From: Lateolabrax maculatus
Lineage: Eukaryota; Chordata; Actinopteri; Acropomatiformes; Lateolabracidae
Length of the DNA: 64,000 nt
Direction of reading: 5' to 3'
NCBI GenBank assembly: GCA_031216445.1
Contig: CM062218.1
Coordinates: 24,770,001-24,834,000 of the forward strand
Below the pieces are notes generated by a model, which had not been told where the DNA came from, made no database searches, and saw only the letters and a program-made list of their open reading frames with translations. Each line of letters begins with the position of its first letter. The first letter of the stretch is position 1. The position numbers were made by a program, and so were the translations under genes. This document shows, in pieces, positions 59,016 through 64,000 of the stretch.

Positions 59016-62000
59016 GCTCAGGCAGATGGTGATCAATCCACAGTTCCCTTGATACCACATAAGTGAGTCATTTACCATTTACCTTTTGTACTGCTGTGTT
59101 CATTTGGTAGCTGTTCTTGTCTTAAAGAAGTGAAATGATTAAAAGCTTGATAATTAGATAGATTTTTGCAAGGATTTAGTTTTTTTTCTGTTGCTCTGGT
59201 ATTTCAAGTCTGATACTGCATGTTAGTGTTTTTGTTTTTTGTTTCTATTTTGCCGGGCTTGATGCTAAAATGATCTTTTCTTTTCAGATTTTTCAAGAAG
59301 ACAAACAACTTCCTATGCAGTGGTCGTGTAAGTACTGCACATTTTGTGCTGAAAAGAGGTGCTTCTTACTTAAGCATTACCGCTTAAAACACGGGTGCCA
59401 CACTCGAATATCACCACTACCGTGCCTTTATAAGGAGTGCCTGTGCACATTTAAATCTTTCAATGCACTCAAAGTCCACTTATCAACATGGCACACTCAA
59501 AAGGACCTGGGGAACGTGGGTGAAACTGCTTTCCATTGTCAGCTGTGTGACTTTGTGGAGCCTTGCACTGGAGCTGACTTTTTTACCCATTTACGAAGAC
59601 ATTTGAAGCTGAAGCAAAAGGTTTCCTGTCCATATCAAGGCTGTAGCTTTCAGAGCAATGTTTATTCAACCTTTAATGCACATAAAAGCAAAGAACATCA
59701 AGACCACAATAAGATGGCATTCAAACCTGAAATTGTGTCACATAATGTACTTGAGGTACCTCCACCTAATATAAATATTCAACCTGAGGATAGTGCCCCT
59801 GAAACTGATCAGGTTGAGTTTGAGGTTACTGAGCTCAATGAAGATGTGGGAGACTTGGAGAGTCAGTTGGAACATAATGTAGCTGCTGTTTTTCTGAAAA
59901 TGTCATCGATTCTTAACATCTCTGAAAATGCCCTGCAAGAAGTTATAGAGCAGATCAACCAAATTTATGTGCTTTCACAGCCATTGTTACATACCTCGGT
60001 TGGAAAAATACTAAATCAACATTGTGGAGATGTTGAGGACTCTTAAGTGAGTGAGATAGCTAAAGTATTTACTGAGAATAATGTATTCCTGAAATTCACT
60101 TCTACTAGGGGGTCATTGTCAACCACTAGCAAGCGAACATCATACATTTGAAAAGAATTCTCAGTGGTGACGCCTATTGAGTTTGTCCTAAAAAATGACA
60201 GGCAGACAGTTGTGTATATCCCCATACTAAAAATGCTGCAGACATTACTAAACAATGGAGAAATTTTAGATAAGGCCATGTCATCTGAGACAAATTTGTC
60301 ACAAGGATACAGATCTCACAGGGATGGTTACCGGTTTAAAGACAATTCTCTCTTGACAGAGGAAGAATTCAGGATTGCTCTTTTCTTGTACATAGATGAT
60401 TTTGAGGTGGCTAAGCCCTTGGGAACCTCCAGAAAGAAACACAAGCTGCCATCTACTGGGTACTTGGAAATCTACACCCTAAATATCGCTCCTCTCTTCA
60501 TTCCATTCAGCTTGCTCTACTCATCATCGCTGAAGATGATATCAGGAAGTTGACTTTAAATGAGAGACCACAGTCTATTGAAGAATTAAAAGTGCAACTG
60601 GTAGATAAACTGTCACTGCAGTATGACTTTAAACTGCAGTATGAAGATCAAGACTTCCATAATGCCCTCTGCAATTTGACTGAAATAACTGATTTACCTG
60701 AAAGAGCTACGCTCAAAATCATCCCTCTTGTGACTCTCCATTTAACCGCATTGTCATCACCCACCACAACATCAGACACTGAGTGCAGCACAGCAGACAC
60801 TGAGATCCTGTCGACAGGAAGAGCATCACCATCGCTAAGACAACAGTGGCCAGATTTCTTTGACATACCCAATTTCTCAGTTGATGTTGACTATAGACTC
60901 AGACAGGCAGATCTTGCCTTTATGAAGGATGGAACACGTATGACTCTACCACGAGATATGAAGCATGACATACTAGAAAAGCTTGCTGAGACGATGTACA
61001 GTTTCAAGGCTTACCCTAAAGATGATGACTTCAGCAGTGTTGCAAAAGCACTAATTAGCAAACACCCCTGCCTCACTGAGCCTGGACCACACAGATGGTA
61101 TGGCTGGAAAAACAGCCTTAAATTATCGCACAAAGCTTCAAAAAGCTGGATGTGAGGATGTAGCAATCAATGGAGGCAAAAGAAGTAAAGGCAACCCAGA
61201 AGGAGAATCCTCAAGCAAGAATATCAAACGGCCAAAAAGAGGTGAAGCAAACTACCTACCTAACTTACCTGAAGGACATGATGAAACAAGCCTTGAAAAT
61301 GCCAGAAAGGTTCTCGTGGAAGAAATGAAGAAGAAACAACCCAATGGCACTCTCATCTCACAAATGATGGACCAATCATTCCCACTACGCAGACAAGAAA
61401 TTGTAGAAAAGGAACCTGCTGTACAGAACATTGTTGAACGATGGCCAGCACTCTTCACAGACAGGTAAACTATTTTTGTTCTCAACCAATAAAATAATGC
61501 CTATCAAAAAGAAATTCAAGGTGTGTGGCTAGAAATCCAAACACACTTGTTGGAATGTTAACACTTCTGCCATCTCTCCATCCCTACCCACCCCTCTCTC
61601 TACTTTTCAGGTGTTTGCTGAGTTCAACAGAATCGCAAGTAAGAATCTTGAGGGAGACTTCTTTGAGGCTCTGGACCAGTATACCCCACGTTTCATTGAA
61701 CTTTTCAAAACAAGAAGGGGAACTGTTGGCCAGAAGCTCAGTGAGCTGATGCAGCACATGAGCTGGATGGTAAGTAGGTTAATTTTGCTTTTGATCTGTG
61801 TGATAGTTCATCAATCAAGTTCTAAATGAGATGATCCAGCCCAACCTATTCTATTTCCTGTCTGACTTGTGCTTGTGCCTTGCAAATTACTCTGTTAACT
61901 GGTCTTTTCTCTCTCTGTGTATCATTAGACACCAGACGTGACAGTACTTCGCTCTGTTGTCCTCAAAGGCATTCCTATTTTACTTGGTGACGACTCCAGT

Positions 62001-62813
62001 GAATTCTTCAAGACATGCTCTGTAAGTACTTGCACATAAGAAAAAGTTTGGTCTGCATTAAAATAGAACTATATCTGTGCTGACATAGAAGATGTAATTT
62101 TATCTGCACAATATACAATATACATTTTGTACAGTGATTGATGTATTTTGTATGGCAATTCCTCCACAGCTAATCTGAGAGGTATTTAAACAGCCAGTAA
62201 ATAAAAATGAAATTTGCCACATAAACGTTGTACACATTAATTAATTGTAAATCTAAGGAGCAGGAGTCCAGGCTGAAAAGTCAGTGTCACTGTTTAAGAA
62301 TATATGGACCTTGTGGACCATAGCTTTAGTTTAATCATACCACATTTATTTTGTTGGTTATATTGTAACAATCCAGTGTGAACACATATTTAAAACCATA
62401 TTCCCTAGCAAATGCTTTCAACATTAAAAATGAATGTTTAGAAGAGCATAAATTGCCATGCTGAAGAATGTGTGTGTGTGTCTTTGTAGGGTACAGCGAG
62501 AGACGAGGCCCTAGAATGCACTGTCGGTGTGCTGACAGTTGTCAGTGAAGATAATCCTCATGAGGGTCCAAGTTCAGTAGACCTCCAGCCCATCTCCACT
62601 GCCATCATTCTGGAGGGAGGTATCATCATGGATCATATAAAAAAACTTGCCTCAGGCAGTTTGTCTGTTATTTGGGCTTACATATGCTTTGCATTTGGAT
62701 TACCCAAAATGCATGGCAAATACACTCAACTTCATTCAGACTGTGATGCTTGGACTGGGAAAGAAAACCTCCCACCAAAACTGTTAACTTTGAAGAACAG
62801 TCTACTGGGTTAG
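59016..62813 (+). pseudogene. Gene copy R1, first in array R
   Basis: Exon 2 is 59016-59062, exon 3 starts at 59288 and the last codon ends at 62813. It carries all the common lesions (first stop 60044-60046) and Asp in the last exon as in unit L. A private A-to-C just before the start codon (GACAAACAAC) is in the untranslated part. Confidence 0.85.
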
Positions 62814-64000
62814 ACCAGTAAAGAGCCATCAGCTGTCAGATAGCACTTTGTAAATTATGCAGCAGTTAATGTTCTCCTGTTATCAGAGAAAGTTTTATGC
62901 TTTCATGCAACTGAGCTGGCTTGTTTATGATCTCAAAAAAAAAAAAAAATTCTATTAAAGTGTACCATGTTATGCTAGTATGCTAATGGTGGAAATAGCG
63001 CCACCTTGTGTTGCAAAGAGTTGTTAGATAATGTTGTCAGAAAGGAACCTAGCAAGGTTGACCTGTTTACATTTGTGTTTTGGGAAAACTTTTAATTATA
63101 GTAGTTATAATGTAGTACAAATACAAAACCCAAGGAGTGATGTTTTTCTGTGTTGGTTTAAACCTTGGACTGATGCTCGCTTTGGGACACAAAAGCATTT
63201 GTTGTACTTTCAGTTTTGATCAGAAATGCAATGATTTTGCATGCACTGAAGTCCTGTAATTATCAGGTGTTTACCTGTTTAATATTGTGAGACTGTTACA
63301 TGCATAGAATTAGCTCACAAAAATGTGGTTTTATTTTTGCCATGTCCATGTCATGTTCTACAGTCAAATCAAACCACAAGTTTGTTGTTTAGCTGCTGTT
63401 TTGTACTTGAATGTACAAGAAAGTGATACTTGGGAACAGAACACTTGAGGCTGAATAATAGATTTAATGCATATTGTTATTACAATAGCCTAACAGACAT
63501 AGATCACACTATGAGCAATTTTGCAACTAGCTTTAAAATACATTAAATATGACAAGAGGATAGAGAACAGTCATTTTATTGTTTATTGTAAGGTTATTAC
63601 ATGAGTGATAAAACACACATTTTATATTGGAGAATTGGAATCAAAAGTAACAATATCGAACATTTATTGTTCAGTCTAGATCTGTCAGTGATGCAATTAT
63701 TTTTTTAATAAATGTTGTAATGCAGCTGAACAAACCCAGTGAGTGTTCTTTTAAAGTATATGTTTGTGGTGTTTTTCCCTTTATTAGGTAATAACAGCTA
63801 AAATAGATAAGAAATGGGAGAAGGACAAGGACCCATTCAAGGAAATTGGTTTGTTTAATTTAACTGAACTGAAATGAACTGAAAAAAAATGAGTGAGTAG
63901 TAAGTAGTAGGTATCATAATTCTAAGTGGGGTTAAATTTGTATCAAGCAGTCCACACAAAATGAAAAAATTAAGTTAACACTAAGCATGGCTATTAAGTT
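59163..64000 (+). repeat. First 5.9-kb block of array R (cut by window end)
   Basis: The block starts with the original GGATTTAG intron form rather than the junction form, so it is a first-in-array copy like those at 1133 and 30090. Confidence 0.9.
62814..64000. other. 3' flank of copy R1, cut by the window end
   Basis: No gene is seen apart from the candidate small exon (about 63787-63876). Variants are of the L1/M4 type. The window stops before the CAGTG terminus and pol. Confidence 0.6.

Larger units (their letters stand above)
54625..64000. repeat. Partial higher-order unit R (right side cut by window end)
   Basis: It holds LTR, LINE, 5' pol, the left part of the CACTG insertion, palindrome and gene copy R1. 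The window ends inside the right-terminal region of the insertion, before pol resumes, so whether R also carries four gene copies cannot be seen. Confidence 0.9.
56773..64000 (+). mobile_element. Same insertion in unit R, right end outside the window
   Basis: The left terminus CACTG is at 56773, preceded by AGTA at 56769-56772. The interior matches 27701 onward, including the fish repeat, the candidate first exon, the palindrome and gene copy R1. Confidence 0.65.

Noticed and set aside
1..64000. CRISPR array, bacterial mobile element, or large DNA-virus insertion
   Set aside because: No short regular repeats with spacers, no bacterial genes, and no capsid or DNA polymerase genes; all features are eukaryotic.
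1..64000. tRNA or other structured RNA genes
   Set aside because: No tRNA A/B box pair or known ncRNA core was recognised; a covariance search was not possible here.

Overview
The window is vertebrate nuclear DNA, most probably from a teleost fish. Nothing in it is bacterial: it has GT-AG introns, AATAAA/ATTAAA poly(A) signals, a class I-like endogenous retrovirus (ERV), an L2/CR1-like LINE fragment, a repeat motif common in fish genomes (TACTCCACTACATTTCAGAG), and a C2H2 zinc-finger/PB1 protein family that I remember as multicopy in fish. No species can be named. Every element reads on the + strand.

Layout. The window is a repeat of repeats. The large unit is about 29 kb and is best defined from LTR to LTR: 25553-54624 is one complete unit (M), 1-25552 is the right part of another (L), and 54625-64000 is the left part of a third (R). 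Each unit reads: LTR (about 450 bp); LINE fragment; 5' part of the ERV pol gene up to the reverse-transcriptase palm; an insertion that begins CACTG and ends CAGTG, flanked by AGTA on both sides; then the rest of pol. The insertion (7.4 kb in M with its first gene copy) carries a possible promoter and first exon, a 648-bp imperfect palindrome, a second promoter-like block, and a five-exon-visible gene. A smaller block, from just upstream of the zinc-finger exon to the integrase region of pol (about 5.9 kb), is repeated four times head to tail in L (L1-L4) and in M (M1-M4). Only the fourth copy runs on into the integrase C-terminus, env-like remnant and LTR. R holds copy R1, cut by the window end.

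Content. The gene has four C2H2 fingers, a conserved middle region, a PB1-like domain and three downstream exons with good splice sites. All nine copies share two in-frame stops, two frameshifts and one exon-phase mismatch, so they were broken before they were amplified. The ERV pol is also broken: it is split by the insertion, has internal deletions, and carries a (TA)n tract that differs in length in every copy. No intact mobile-element protein is present.

History inferred from the sequence. A CACTG-ended DNA element carrying a gene copy entered the RT gene of an ERV. A microhomology junction then fused integrase to the gene's intron and created the 5.9-kb tandem. Unequal exchange between LTRs is a simple explanation for the 29-kb repeat. 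Copy-specific variants are shared in mosaic patterns, which indicates continued exchange between units. A collapsed or over-expanded assembly must be excluded before the copy number is trusted.
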